A stretch of 64,000 bases of DNA from an uncultured Lachnospiraceae bacterium (GTDB taxonomy: Bacteria > Bacillota > Clostridia > Lachnospirales > Lachnospiraceae), in the NCBI GenBank assembly GCA_900548905.1, contig URMK01000005.1, positions 1 through 64,000 of the forward strand, read 5' to 3'. The first letter of the stretch is position 1; every line of letters starts with the position of its first letter. Under the pieces are notes generated by a model. That model saw only the letters and a list, made by a program, of their open reading frames with translations, had not been told where the DNA came from and searched no databases. Shown piece after piece: positions 16,476 through 25,134 of this stretch. The position numbers and the translations under genes were made by a program.

Positions 16476-17882
16476 TTATGCAGGATAAGCTCCGTTTTTG
16501 GTATCAGCCTGTGTCATATCAACCTTTTCCTGCTGAGCCTGACGATATTTGAAGAAATCCAGTGCAACCTGAGGGAACAATGCATAAGTGAGCACATCCT
16601 CATCCTGCTGCTTCCATTCCTTCATCTCGGACTCGATCTTTGCCAGCTCATTGGGAATCAGGTCGGCGGGACGGCAGGTAATCACTTCCGCATCGCCGAT
16701 AACCTTTTTCTGAACTTCCGGATTGAAAGGCTTAACGGTAACGCCGTATTTTCCGGAAAGCAGATCCTTGGTCTGGTCGGTAGCCACTTTGTATCTCTCA
16801 CCCATCAGTACATTAAATACAGCCTGTGTACCAACGATCTGGGAAGAAGGAGTAACAAGCGGGGGCTCGCCCAGGTCTTTACGCACTCTGGGGATCTCCT
16901 GAAGCACTTCGTCGTACTTATCACTTGCATTCTGCTCTTTCAGCTGGCTGACCATGTTGGAAAGCATGCCGCCGGGAACCTGATACATCAGGGTCTTGAT
17001 GTTTACGCCAAGAACCTTGGCATCCATCAGGCCTGTCTTTAAGCACTCTTCTCTGTAAGGTCTGAAATAATCTGCGATTTCCGCCAGCAGAGCCTGATCA
17101 TAACCGCAGTCATAGGGAGTTCCGCGGAAGGTTTCAACCATAACCTCTGTTGCAGGCTGGGAGGTTCCCAGTGCAAAAGGAGAAATTGCGCAGTCGATAA
17201 CGTCAACGCCTGCTTCCACCGCCTTTAAGTAAGTCATGCTGGCAACACCTGATGTATAATGGGTATGCAGCTGGATAGGCAGTTTGGTAGCAGATTTCAG
17301 GGAACGGATCAGTCTGTCTGCTTCATAAGGAACCAGAAGTCCTGCCATGTCCTTGATACAGATAGAATCTGCACCCATATCTTCGATTTCTTTGGCGATG
17401 TTCATCCAGTAATCCATGGTATAAGCATCACCCAGTGTATAACTCAGCGCGATCTGTGCATGTCCTTTTTCCTTGTTGCAGGCTTTCACGGCACATTCCA
17501 GGTTACGCAGGTCGTTCAGACAGTCAAAAATACGGATGACATCAATACCGTTTGCAATGGACTTCTGTACAAAGTACTGTACCACGTCATCTGCATAGTG
17601 ACGGTATCCCAGGATGTTCTGTCCTCTGAAAAGCATCTGCAGCTTGGTATTCTTAAACGCTGCCCTTAATTTTCTAAGTCTTTCCCAGGGATCTTCATGT
17701 AAGAAACGCAGGGATGCATCGAAAGTAGCGCCGCCCCAGCACTCTACTGCCTCATAGCCAACCTTATCCATCTTCTCTGCAATAGGAAGCATTAATTCGG
17801 TAGGCATTCTTGTGGCGATCAGAGACTGATGGGCGTCACGTAATACGGTTTCCATAATTTTAATGGGTTTCGGGTCTGACAT
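16476..17882 (-). CDS. oadA: OadA/5S-type carboxyltransferase, no biotin domain
   Basis: A 468-residue carboxyltransferase of the oxaloacetate decarboxylase alpha, pyruvate carboxylase and transcarboxylase 5S family. It has the TIM-barrel motifs METVLRDAHQSLIATRM at the start, ECWGGATFD, the carbamylated-Lys region SICIKDMAGLL and the metal ligand pair in QLHTHYTSG. It transfers a carboxyl group between oxaloacetate or pyruvate and biotin. The usual C-terminal biotinyl domain is missing: the chain ends after the PYC_OADA region, and a separate biotin carrier is encoded upstream. It is the last gene of the five-gene operon. Confidence 0.92.
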   Translation of the reverse strand: MSDPKPIKIMETVLRDAHQSLIATRMPTELMLPIAEKMDKVGYEAVECWGGATFDASLRFLHEDPWERLRKLRAAFKNTKLQMLFRGQNILGYRHYADDVVQYFVQKSIANGIDVIRIFDCLNDLRNLECAVKACNKEKGHAQIALSYTLGDAYTMDYWMNIAKEIEDMGADSICIKDMAGLLVPYEADRLIRSLKSATKLPIQLHTHYTSGVASMTYLKAVEAGVDVIDCAISPFALGTSQPATEVMVETFRGTPYDCGYDQALLAEIADYFRPYREECLKTGLMDAKVLGVNIKTLMYQVPGGMLSNMVSQLKEQNASDKYDEVLQEIPRVRKDLGEPPLVTPSSQIVGTQAVFNVLMGERYKVATDQTKDLLSGKYGVTVKPFNPEVQKKVIGDAEVITCRPADLIPNELAKIESEMKEWKQQDEDVLTYALFPQVALDFFKYRQAQQEKVDMTQADTKNGAYPA

Positions 17883-17937
17883 TTCCTTTTCCTCCTAAAT
17901 TTCTAATAAAGTTCCGTAATCTGAATGGCTGTTTCAA

Positions 17938-19089
17938 TCAGAATACTCCGAAGATAGCCATAAAGGTACCGGCAGCAACTGCCGTACCGATAACACCGGC
18001 TACGTTAGGTCCCATTGCATGCATCAGAAGGAAGTTGGAAGGATCTGCTTCCGCCCCCACCTTCTGGGAAACTCTGGCGGCCATAGGAACTGCGGACACA
18101 CCTGCAGAACCAATCAGCGGATTAACCTTGCCATGCGTTATCACACACATCAGCTTGCCGAACAGGACACCGGCCGCAGTACCGAACGCGAAAGCGATAA
18201 GGCCCAGGGCAACGATTTTAAGAGTATCCATATTCAGGAATGCTTCTGCACTCGTGGTAGCTCCAACGGAGGTACCGAGCAGGATAACTACGATATACAT
18301 CAGGGCGTTGGAGGCTGTTTCTGTCAGCTGTCTTACAACTCCGGATTCTCTGAACAGGTTACCTAACATCAGCATACCAACAAGGGGCGCTGTGGTAGGA
18401 AGAATCAGACATACAACGATGGTAACAACGATAGGGAACAGGATTTTTTCCAGCTTGGAAACCGGACGCAGCTGTTCCATTTTAATTTTTCTTTCTTTTT
18501 CTGTGGTGAGCAGCTTCATAATAGGCGGCTGGATAATCGGCACCAGAGACATATAAGAATATGCCGCTACGGCGATAGGTCCCAGCAGAGCCGTCTGCCC
18601 CAGCTTACCGCAGAGGAAAATGGAGGTAGGGCCGTCAGCACCGCCGATAATGGAAATGGCTGCTGCCGCCTTATCGTTGAAGCCTAAAGCGATGGCTCCG
18701 AAATATGCCGCAAAGATACCGAACTGCGCTGCTGCACCCAGCAGGAAGCTCTTCGGATTGGCAATAAGGGGGCCAAAGTCGGTCATGGCTCCTACTCCCA
18801 GGAATATCAGGGACGGCAGGATTGCCCACTCATCCAGTACGTAGAAATAATAAAGCAGACCGCCAACTCCGTTGGATGCCTCGTCTGCATGCAGCATAAT
18901 ATCCGGATAGATATTAACAAGCAGCATACCGAAAGCAATCGGAAGAAGAAGCAGCGGCTCAAATCCCTTGGCTATAGCCAGGTAGAGAAATATACAAGCT
19001 ACTGCGATCATCAGGTAGTTTCCCCAGGTCAAATTGAAGAACGCCGTCTGATGCACCAGATTGTCTAATGTGGTTACTATGTAATCCAT
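17938..19089 (-). CDS. oadB: Na+-pumping decarboxylase beta subunit
   Basis: A 383-residue integral membrane protein with about nine to eleven helices. The family signature SIIGGADGPTSIFLCGKL carries the Asp needed for biotin decarboxylation and Na+ movement. The second conserved region near the end (NPLIGSAGVSAVPMAARVSQ, then GPNVAGVIGTAVAAGTF) is intact. It decarboxylates carboxybiotin and exports Na+. I chose the ATG at 19089 behind GGGAGG; a start ten codons earlier lacks one. It forms a complex with the neighbouring biotin carrier, OadG-like and carboxyltransferase subunits. Confidence 0.93.
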   Translation of the reverse strand: MDYIVTTLDNLVHQTAFFNLTWGNYLMIAVACIFLYLAIAKGFEPLLLLPIAFGMLLVNIYPDIMLHADEASNGVGGLLYYFYVLDEWAILPSLIFLGVGAMTDFGPLIANPKSFLLGAAAQFGIFAAYFGAIALGFNDKAAAAISIIGGADGPTSIFLCGKLGQTALLGPIAVAAYSYMSLVPIIQPPIMKLLTTEKERKIKMEQLRPVSKLEKILFPIVVTIVVCLILPTTAPLVGMLMLGNLFRESGVVRQLTETASNALMYIVVILLGTSVGATTSAEAFLNMDTLKIVALGLIAFAFGTAAGVLFGKLMCVITHGKVNPLIGSAGVSAVPMAARVSQKVGAEADPSNFLLMHAMGPNVAGVIGTAVAAGTFMAIFGVF

Positions 19090-19173
19090 TCTGTTGACCT
19101 CCCATGTTAATTCAGCCAAAACTCATAAACTTATTTTCATGGGCTTTGGTAGGACGCTTTACGTTCCTTCTGA

Positions 19174-19557
19174 TTAGTTTAATGTTGCAAGCAGAGCCCC
19201 TGCTTCAACAGCATCGCCAACAGCTACATCAATACTTGCTACGGTTCCGTCGGAAGGTGCAACAACGGGGATTTCCATTTTCATTGCTTCGATAGTAACT
19301 ACAGCATCTCCGGCTTTCACGGCCTGTCCAACCTTGGCATCAATGCTGAATACCTTGCCGGCTGCACCGGCTTCGATCTTAACGCTGCCTGCTGCACCGG
19401 CAGATGCTGCTGCGGGAGCTGCCGCAGGTGCGGGAGCTGCTTTGGGGGCTGCCTTGGGCGCCGCTTTGGGAGCAGCTACAGGTGCGCCTGTGGAAGCGCC
19501 TTCTTCTACTACTACATCATATACGTTTCCGTTAACGGTAATTGTATAGTTCTTCAT
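19174..19557 (-). CDS. Biotin carboxyl carrier subunit
   Basis: A 127-residue carrier. Residues 1-25 form the conserved beta start (MKNYTITVNGNVYDVVVEEG), residues about 27-55 are a flexible Ala/Pro hinge (PKAAPKAAPKAAP), and the biotinyl domain carries the modified Lys in EAMKMEIP. It shuttles the carboxyl group from the soluble carboxyltransferase to the membrane beta subunit, like GcdC, MmdC or the transcarboxylase 1.3S subunit. The ATG at 19557 has an AGGAGG site. Confidence 0.93.
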   Translation of the reverse strand: MKNYTITVNGNVYDVVVEEGASTGAPVAAPKAAPKAAPKAAPAPAAAPAAASAGAAGSVKIEAGAAGKVFSIDAKVGQAVKAGDAVVTIEAMKMEIPVVAPSDGTVASIDVAVGDAVEAGALLATLN

Positions 19558-19586
19558 GGTGAAAATTCCTCCTGTTAATTCATTTA

Positions 19587-20345
19587 TTAATAATTTGCTT
19601 TCCATTTGCTGGTATTGGCGCGTCTGATGCTTCTTACTACAAAACCGTCTGTGGATGCAGCGCCTTCGCTTGCTGCAATAGCGGCTGCAATAACTGCTAC
19701 CAGTTCATAATCATCTGTTAAATCTTCCGTAACGGCGGCTGCGGCAGTACTTACCGGTGCGGCTGCTACTGCTTCAGGCTCCGTTGAGTCCTCATCCTTT
19801 TTCCCGGTGAGGGCGGCCTGTATCCTGGGAATGAAAACAAAGCAGGAAATAAGCAGACTGATAAGTATCAGTACAACGAAAACGGTTCCCATACCGAGTA
19901 TGGTATTCAGGGCCGCTTTTTCCATCAGTTCCCCAAAGGAATACTGAACATTCGTTGTGATACCGGTCAATGTCAGCTCACTGTCCAGAAGGATTTCCAC
20001 AACAGCGTTGTGATCGGTTCCTTCTATCATCACATTGATGGTAGCCCCATCCTTGTCCACAATCACTTCATGATCCGTAATGGACTTGAATTCGCCGATG
20101 TCTTCCATCGCAGATGTCCAGCTTGTCAGGGCTGCGGAAACAACCGCATCGCCTGCATACTGCTCCTGCATGTTCTGATCCACAATGGTCCTTACGGAAT
20201 CAAGAACCTGGTCCGCATAGTTAATGGCTCCCTCTTCCGTGATACCAAGTGCATTGGCTGCAGTGTCATCTGCGGCTTTGCCACAGGCCGTCATGCCGAA
20301 GATACAGATGATAGCCATACCTAATACTAATAACCTTTTTTTCAT
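19587..20345 (-). CDS. OadG-like subunit fused to lipoprotein domain
   Basis: A 252-residue protein in two parts. The first 135 residues are a lipoprotein: basic start, hydrophobic helix, lipobox GMTAC, then a small alpha/beta domain (ITEEGAINYADQVLDSVRTI) resembling DUF3887-type domains. After it comes one membrane helix (GMGTVFVVLILISLLISCFV), a charged stretch, an Ala-rich linker and a C-terminal tail (TDDYELVAVIAAAIAASEG, then RRANTSKW), which match the OadG/MmdD gamma-delta subunit. It should anchor and assemble the decarboxylase. The N-terminal lipoprotein fusion is unusual for OadG, which is normally about 80-120 residues. The start at 20345 is set by AAAGG. Confidence 0.8.
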   Translation of the reverse strand: MKKRLLVLGMAIICIFGMTACGKAADDTAANALGITEEGAINYADQVLDSVRTIVDQNMQEQYAGDAVVSAALTSWTSAMEDIGEFKSITDHEVIVDKDGATINVMIEGTDHNAVVEILLDSELTLTGITTNVQYSFGELMEKAALNTILGMGTVFVVLILISLLISCFVFIPRIQAALTGKKDEDSTEPEAVAAAPVSTAAAAVTEDLTDDYELVAVIAAAIAASEGAASTDGFVVRSIRRANTSKWKANY

Positions 20346-20363
20346 ATTAAGTATCATCCTTTC

Positions 20364-21794
20364 TTATACTGTACCGTGTTTTTTTGCAGGGCGGTCTTCT
20401 CTCTTTGTGAAGAGCATTTCGAATGCACCGATAACATATTTTCTGGTGTCGGCGGGTTCGATAATAGCATCCACATATCCTCTCTTAGCAGCAGAAACTG
20501 CGCTGGTCTGCAGGTAAGCATATTCTTTTGCACATTCGGTTACTGCGTCAGCACCCTGTCCATCGCAGATAATCTTGGCTGCCAGCTTGGCATCCATGGT
20601 TCCGATTTCAGCATTCGGCCAGCAATAGGTCATATCTGCACCGATGGCCTTGGAGTTCATAGCAACATAAGCGCTTCCGTACGCTTTGCCGATGATAACA
20701 TTTACCTTCGGAACGGTAGCGTCTGCAAATGCATATGTAAGTCTTGCCGCCGCCTTGGCGATCTTCTTCTCGGAACACTTGTCCGCCGTAAAACCGCTGA
20801 CATTGGTCAGGGTGAGAACGGGGATATTGAAAGCATCGCAGAAGCTGATGAATTCAGCCGCCTTATCGCAGCCGGCAGGAGAAAGAGCCGCGTCAAAGGT
20901 CTCTGCCTTTTCGCCTTCCTCATTGTACACTTCACTGCGGTTTGCCACAGCGCCTACGGTAACACCGTTTAACTTCATGAAGCCGGTTACCATCTCTTTT
21001 GCATAAGCCGCTTTTACTTCAACAAATGCATTATTGTCAGCGATTGTGGAAAGCGCGATGGAGGTATCTCCCACGCAGTTAGCCAAAGACGCATCAGCAC
21101 GGTTCAGATCGTCCGCACATTCTACGAAAGAATTGTCATCTTCATTGTTGGAAGGAAGCATACATACCAAATCTCTGATCTGTCCGAGAATGGATGCTTC
21201 GTCACCAACGAAATCCACGATACCGGCCTCTCCGCTCTGGAATGCGGCGCTGGAGGTATCACACTTGGAAATTTCATTGCCTGCAAGTGCATTGGGTGCG
21301 TTTACAAACAGCTTCGCTTTCTTTTCTTCCATAAAGGTAAAGTCTGTAAGCGCAGGGAATAAGGCAAGTCCGCCTCCGCAGGTTCCGAATACAGCCGTAA
21401 TCTGGGGAATCACGCCGGAAGCCATGGTCTGCTTCCTGTAAATCTCACCGAATGCATTCAAGGCATCGGTTGCTTCCTGCAGCCTGAGACCGGCGGAATC
21501 AATCAGTCCGATAACAGGAGCACCTGTCTTCATCGCCAAATCATAGAGTCCGGCAATCTTCTTCGCATGCATCTCACCAATACTGCCGCCTAATACGGAA
21601 GCGTCCTGGCTGTAAACATACACAAGGTTGCCATCAATCACTCCATAACCGGTAATACAACCGTCGGAAGGAGTCTCTGTCTGTTTCAAATTAAAATCAG
21701 TCGCTCTGGCCGTTACCATTGCGCCAATTTCAACGAAACTGTTGTCATCGAGCAAAGCGGTAATTCTTTGACTCGCTTGTGAAGTAATACTCAT
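20364..21794 (-). CDS. Acyl-CoA-type carboxyltransferase subunit (MmdA/12S-like)
   Basis: A 476-residue carboxyltransferase with two crotonase-fold halves. The first half has the oxyanion region AVFGTCGGGLALFPALTDF; the second has VIIGKAYGSAYVAMNSKAIG and WPNAEIGTM. Homologues act on methylmalonyl-CoA, glutaconyl-CoA or acetyl/propionyl-CoA. The fold distinguishes it from the OadA-type enzyme four genes downstream. It is first in the operon, after a 155-base structured leader. The exact acyl-CoA cannot be decided from motifs; the sequence is rather divergent from classical MmdA. Confidence 0.85.
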   Translation of the reverse strand: MSITSQASQRITALLDDNSFVEIGAMVTARATDFNLKQTETPSDGCITGYGVIDGNLVYVYSQDASVLGGSIGEMHAKKIAGLYDLAMKTGAPVIGLIDSAGLRLQEATDALNAFGEIYRKQTMASGVIPQITAVFGTCGGGLALFPALTDFTFMEEKKAKLFVNAPNALAGNEISKCDTSSAAFQSGEAGIVDFVGDEASILGQIRDLVCMLPSNNEDDNSFVECADDLNRADASLANCVGDTSIALSTIADNNAFVEVKAAYAKEMVTGFMKLNGVTVGAVANRSEVYNEEGEKAETFDAALSPAGCDKAAEFISFCDAFNIPVLTLTNVSGFTADKCSEKKIAKAAARLTYAFADATVPKVNVIIGKAYGSAYVAMNSKAIGADMTYCWPNAEIGTMDAKLAAKIICDGQGADAVTECAKEYAYLQTSAVSAAKRGYVDAIIEPADTRKYVIGAFEMLFTKREDRPAKKHGTV

Positions 21795-21949
21795 TTTTCA
21801 GCCCTCCATTTTATATTAATAAAAAAGTTAACTTTAATCTACGACTGTACAAGCACTGCAGGCTGAAATCTGCGGCCGGAGGAAGTGGTTCCGATCTGTA
21901 ACCCTCCCCGCCCTCCTGCGGCCTGTGCTCATAGCATCCGTATTTTAGT
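21795..21949 (-). promoter_or_regulatory. Structured leader of decarboxylase operon
   Basis: The 155-base untranslated leader contains, on the minus strand, GGCC-GCA-GGAGG pairing with CCTCC-GGCC, flanked by GCAC and GTGC. A candidate -10 (TATACT, plus 21950-21955) with a TG upstream starts it, but no clear -35 is seen. No terminator hairpin was recognised in it, so a translational or stability role is possible. No known riboswitch class was identified. Confidence 0.4.
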
Positions 21950-22020
21950 AGTATAACACGAAACCTAAAAAAGGACTAGATGGAAAACGTAAATTTTCCC
22001 TTCTTTTTTCATAAACCGGC

Positions 22021-23364
22021 TCACAGCCAGAACAGCTCCAGTATGCTGTCCAGGCAGTACCGGTAGGTCAGCTGCAGCACATTTTCCGCTGTCGTAACAG
22101 GAATCTGGGCATAGATCTCCCCGTTCACGTAATAGGTTTCCCAGCCCACCGTTTTACCGGCCTCCACCGGGGCTGCCAGGGATTCCGGCACCTCCAGCTC
22201 CATATGTACCTCATCCTGTCCGGAAAGCAGCAGGGAGATCTCCTGCTCCTGCACCTGCAGCGTGGTCTCCTCACGGATACCGCCTTCCACCGGGACCGGC
22301 GAAAGATCCGCCTGTTCATAGATGTTCTTTTTTTCAAAATTAGCAAGGCCATATTCATACAACAGCTTGGCGTCATGCCATTTCCAGCTTTTATGGTTCG
22401 GCCATCCGCAGGCGAGCAGGGCTATCGTAAAGGTTTTCCCTTCCCGTTCCAGTGCCCCCACATAGCAATAGCCCGCCTTTCCGGTGAAGCCGGTCTTGCC
22501 CGACAGGGCGCCCTCCATCATATTCAGGAACGCATTGTGGTTGGTACAGGAAAACTGCCTGCTCCCGTTCTGCCACTGGCTGTCTTCCCCCAGCTTATAA
22601 TCGGTGAACGTATAAGACGGGGTTCTGGTAATGGAAAGGAATTCCTCTTTTTTGGGCGAATCCGTAATACAGTAGCTCATGATACGTGCCAGATCACTGG
22701 CTGTGGTGGAATGCTGTCTCTGTACCTCCGTGCCGCTTTCATCCTGATAGGTAAGTATGGCATCCAGTCCGTTTGGGGTGACAAAAAACGTATCCGTGCA
22801 GCCGATTTCCTCCGCCTTGGAATTCATCAGGCCCGCAAAACGCAGGATGGCTTCCTTGCTTTCCTCCTCCGAATTGTCCGCGCTGCGTTTACCGCCTCCG
22901 GCAAGACAGTTTCCCACATGCTCCGCAATGATAGCCGCCGAATCATTATGGGATTCCAGCATCAGGGAGTACAGCAGGTCCCCCAGCCGGAAAACGTCCC
23001 CCTTCCTTACCCCCAGATGTACCTTTGGCATTCCCGCCGCATAGGATGAAACGGAAACATAATCATCAGGATTGGCCTGCTCCAGGGCAAGGATACAGGT
23101 CATAATTTTGGTAGTGCTGGCCATGGGAAGTACCTCTGTCCCGTTTTTCTGCAGTAAAATACGCCCGTTGTCCGCATCCATGAGGACTGCGGACAGGGCG
23201 TATAATTCACTGGTTGTACCATCTTTGTCATTTTCCTGCGCACAGACCTGGACAGTCTGTGCCGGGAGCAATACAACCGGGCTCAGAATCAAAATACAGG
23301 TGACAATCACGGCCTGGATCATTTTTGTGCGGAAAAGTTTCATACGAAAATGTTTCGTGCGCAT
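22021..23364 (-). CDS. D-alanyl-D-alanine carboxypeptidase, PBP5 family
   Basis: A 447-residue exported penicillin-binding protein that trims the terminal D-Ala from peptidoglycan stem peptides. After a signal peptide (about 1-42) come the catalytic motifs MASTTKIMTC (SxxK), ESHNDSAA (SxN) and SGKTGFTGKAGYCYVG (KTG). An insertion rich in Gly, Lys and Glu lies after the SxN motif (AGGGKRSADNSEEESKE). A C-terminal PBP5-type beta domain follows from about residue 345. There is no clear C-terminal amphipathic anchor; the end is LELFWL. A second homologue lies at 27679. Confidence 0.9.
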   Translation of the reverse strand: MRTKHFRMKLFRTKMIQAVIVTCILILSPVVLLPAQTVQVCAQENDKDGTTSELYALSAVLMDADNGRILLQKNGTEVLPMASTTKIMTCILALEQANPDDYVSVSSYAAGMPKVHLGVRKGDVFRLGDLLYSLMLESHNDSAAIIAEHVGNCLAGGGKRSADNSEEESKEAILRFAGLMNSKAEEIGCTDTFFVTPNGLDAILTYQDESGTEVQRQHSTTASDLARIMSYCITDSPKKEEFLSITRTPSYTFTDYKLGEDSQWQNGSRQFSCTNHNAFLNMMEGALSGKTGFTGKAGYCYVGALEREGKTFTIALLACGWPNHKSWKWHDAKLLYEYGLANFEKKNIYEQADLSPVPVEGGIREETTLQVQEQEISLLLSGQDEVHMELEVPESLAAPVEAGKTVGWETYYVNGEIYAQIPVTTAENVLQLTYRYCLDSILELFWL

Positions 23365-23438
23365 ATGGGTACCTTTTCACAATGTATTAATACATTTTAT
23401 TGGGCAGTCCCCATTTTTATGTGTGTAACTTTTCCATT

Positions 23439-23462
23439 CCGGTTCAGACGGTCCTGAACCGG
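23439..23462. repeat. Dispersed palindrome, short perfect copy
   Basis: CCGGTTCAG (23439-23447) and CTGAACCGG (23454-23462) form a perfect 9-bp inverted repeat around ACGGTC in the 126-bp gap between the flotillin and carboxypeptidase genes. It shares the GGTTCAG/CTGAACC core with the other copies. Confidence 0.6.
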
Positions 23463-23490
23463 TTCGCTTGTCCTTCCGTCTCCCGGATCT

Positions 23491-24999
23491 TTACTCTCTC
23501 ATGGAATCCACAACAGCAGCCGCCTGTGCCGCCTGGGTAAGCCTTGCGGCTTCCTCCTCCGTCACACCGTTGATATTGATGTTGCGGTTTACCTTGGCAT
23601 CGTAGGTTCCTGCCTTCACGATTTCGGCCATATCGATCCCCACGGTTTCCTTCATGGTTTCAAACAGCTTGGACATTACTGCAGGGACATGATCCGCAAC
23701 GGCTCCCACACCGTTGCTGTCGCTGCTTCCGATAATCGTGATTTTGTCGATCTGGGAAAGGGGCTCCGCTATCTTGCCGGCAATTTCCGGAAGTACGTTG
23801 ATCATCATTTCCGCCATAGCGGCATTGTTGTATTTCTGATAAGCGAGCGCTTTCTTCTCCATGGCTTCCGCTTCCGCAACACCTTTTGCACGGATGGCTT
23901 CCGCTTCCGCTTCACCGACCATACGGATACCCGCAGCTTCCTGCTCTTTGGCAAATTTCTGTGCTTCTGCCGTAGACTTCATTGCCATGGCGCTCTTTTC
24001 GGTTTCAAACTTCTCCGCCTCCGCTCTCTTCTGCCGTTCATACAATTCAGCCTCGGACTGCTGCTGACGGGCATAACGGTCCGCTTCGGATTTCTTCTTT
24101 ACCTGAGCGTCCAGCGCCATCTCCTGTACCTCGGCTTCACGCTGCTTCAGGATAACTTCCTTTTCCTGTTTGGCAATGCTGGCCTCTGCGGTAGCCACCT
24201 CGATGGTTTTCCTCTGCTGCTGCTGCTGGATGCTGTAGGCAGCGTCCGCCTCGGCCTTCTTGGTATCCTCCAGTTTTTTCAGTTCAGCCTTCTGAAGGGC
24301 GAGTTCGTTGTTCTTTTTGGCAATTTCCCGTTCCGAATTAATCCGGGCATCATTTGCCTGACGATCCGCGTCCGCCTTGGCCACGGCGATTTCCTTTTCC
24401 GCCTCCGCTTTAGCAATGGCCGCTTTTTTCTTAATCTGGGATATGTTATCGATACCAAGGTCTTCGATTACGCCGTTCCCATCAGAAAAATTCTGTACAT
24501 TAAAGCTGACGATATCCAGTCCCATGGCCGCCAGATCCGGCTCCGCATTTTCCTTTACCAGATTGGCGAACTTCTGGCGGTCGCTCACCATTTCTTCCAG
24601 ACGCATACGACCCACGATTTCACGCATATTACCTTCCAGCACTTCCCTGGCAATCGCTGCGATATACTGGGTATTCTGATTCAGGAAGTTTTCTGCCGCC
24701 ACCGCGAGCCTGTCCGGCACGCTGCTGATTTTTATGTTGACCGCCGCATCCACCTGGATGTTGATATAATCCGCAGTGGGAACCGCATTGGTGGTCTTCA
24801 CATCAATGGCTATCAGCTTCAGACTCAGCTTATCCATACGTTCGAAGAAGGGAAGCTTGACACTGGCCTTCCCGATGATGATCTTCTTCCGAAGACCCGA
24901 AATGATGAATGCTGTATCCGGGGGCGCCTTCTTGTACCCGGAAAATAAAATGACAATGACTAAAACGATGACTACTCCGGCAATGATGTAACCTATCAT
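23491..24999 (-). CDS. Flotillin-like SPFH protein
   Basis: A 502-residue membrane scaffold protein. One N-terminal hydrophobic segment (IIAGVVIVLVIVILFSGY) is followed by the SPFH/Band 7 domain (about 30-190) and a long Ala/Glu-rich coiled coil (about 200-400; KKAAIAKAEAEKEIAVAKA, EAEAIRAKGVAEAEAMEKKA). This is the YuaG/FloT type, which organises membrane microdomains. Bacterial flotillin genes often sit with an NfeD-type gene; none is present here. It is followed by scpB-type genes only upstream and by a D,D-carboxypeptidase downstream. The ATG at 24999 has an AGGAGG site. Confidence 0.92.
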   Translation of the reverse strand: MIGYIIAGVVIVLVIVILFSGYKKAPPDTAFIISGLRKKIIIGKASVKLPFFERMDKLSLKLIAIDVKTTNAVPTADYINIQVDAAVNIKISSVPDRLAVAAENFLNQNTQYIAAIAREVLEGNMREIVGRMRLEEMVSDRQKFANLVKENAEPDLAAMGLDIVSFNVQNFSDGNGVIEDLGIDNISQIKKKAAIAKAEAEKEIAVAKADADRQANDARINSEREIAKKNNELALQKAELKKLEDTKKAEADAAYSIQQQQQRKTIEVATAEASIAKQEKEVILKQREAEVQEMALDAQVKKKSEADRYARQQQSEAELYERQKRAEAEKFETEKSAMAMKSTAEAQKFAKEQEAAGIRMVGEAEAEAIRAKGVAEAEAMEKKALAYQKYNNAAMAEMMINVLPEIAGKIAEPLSQIDKITIIGSSDSNGVGAVADHVPAVMSKLFETMKETVGIDMAEIVKAGTYDAKVNRNININGVTEEEAARLTQAAQAAAVVDSMRE

Positions 25000-25134
25000 A
25001 CCTTCTCCTCCTTTTGTGTGTGCCTCATTCGGGCACCATGTTTATTTCCGCGGACAGCGGACCAAACGACGCTCTTACGCGTTCTCCTGGCGGCTGCCGT
25101 TCTCCTATGACCGCATATGCGGCCCTGGAAGCAA

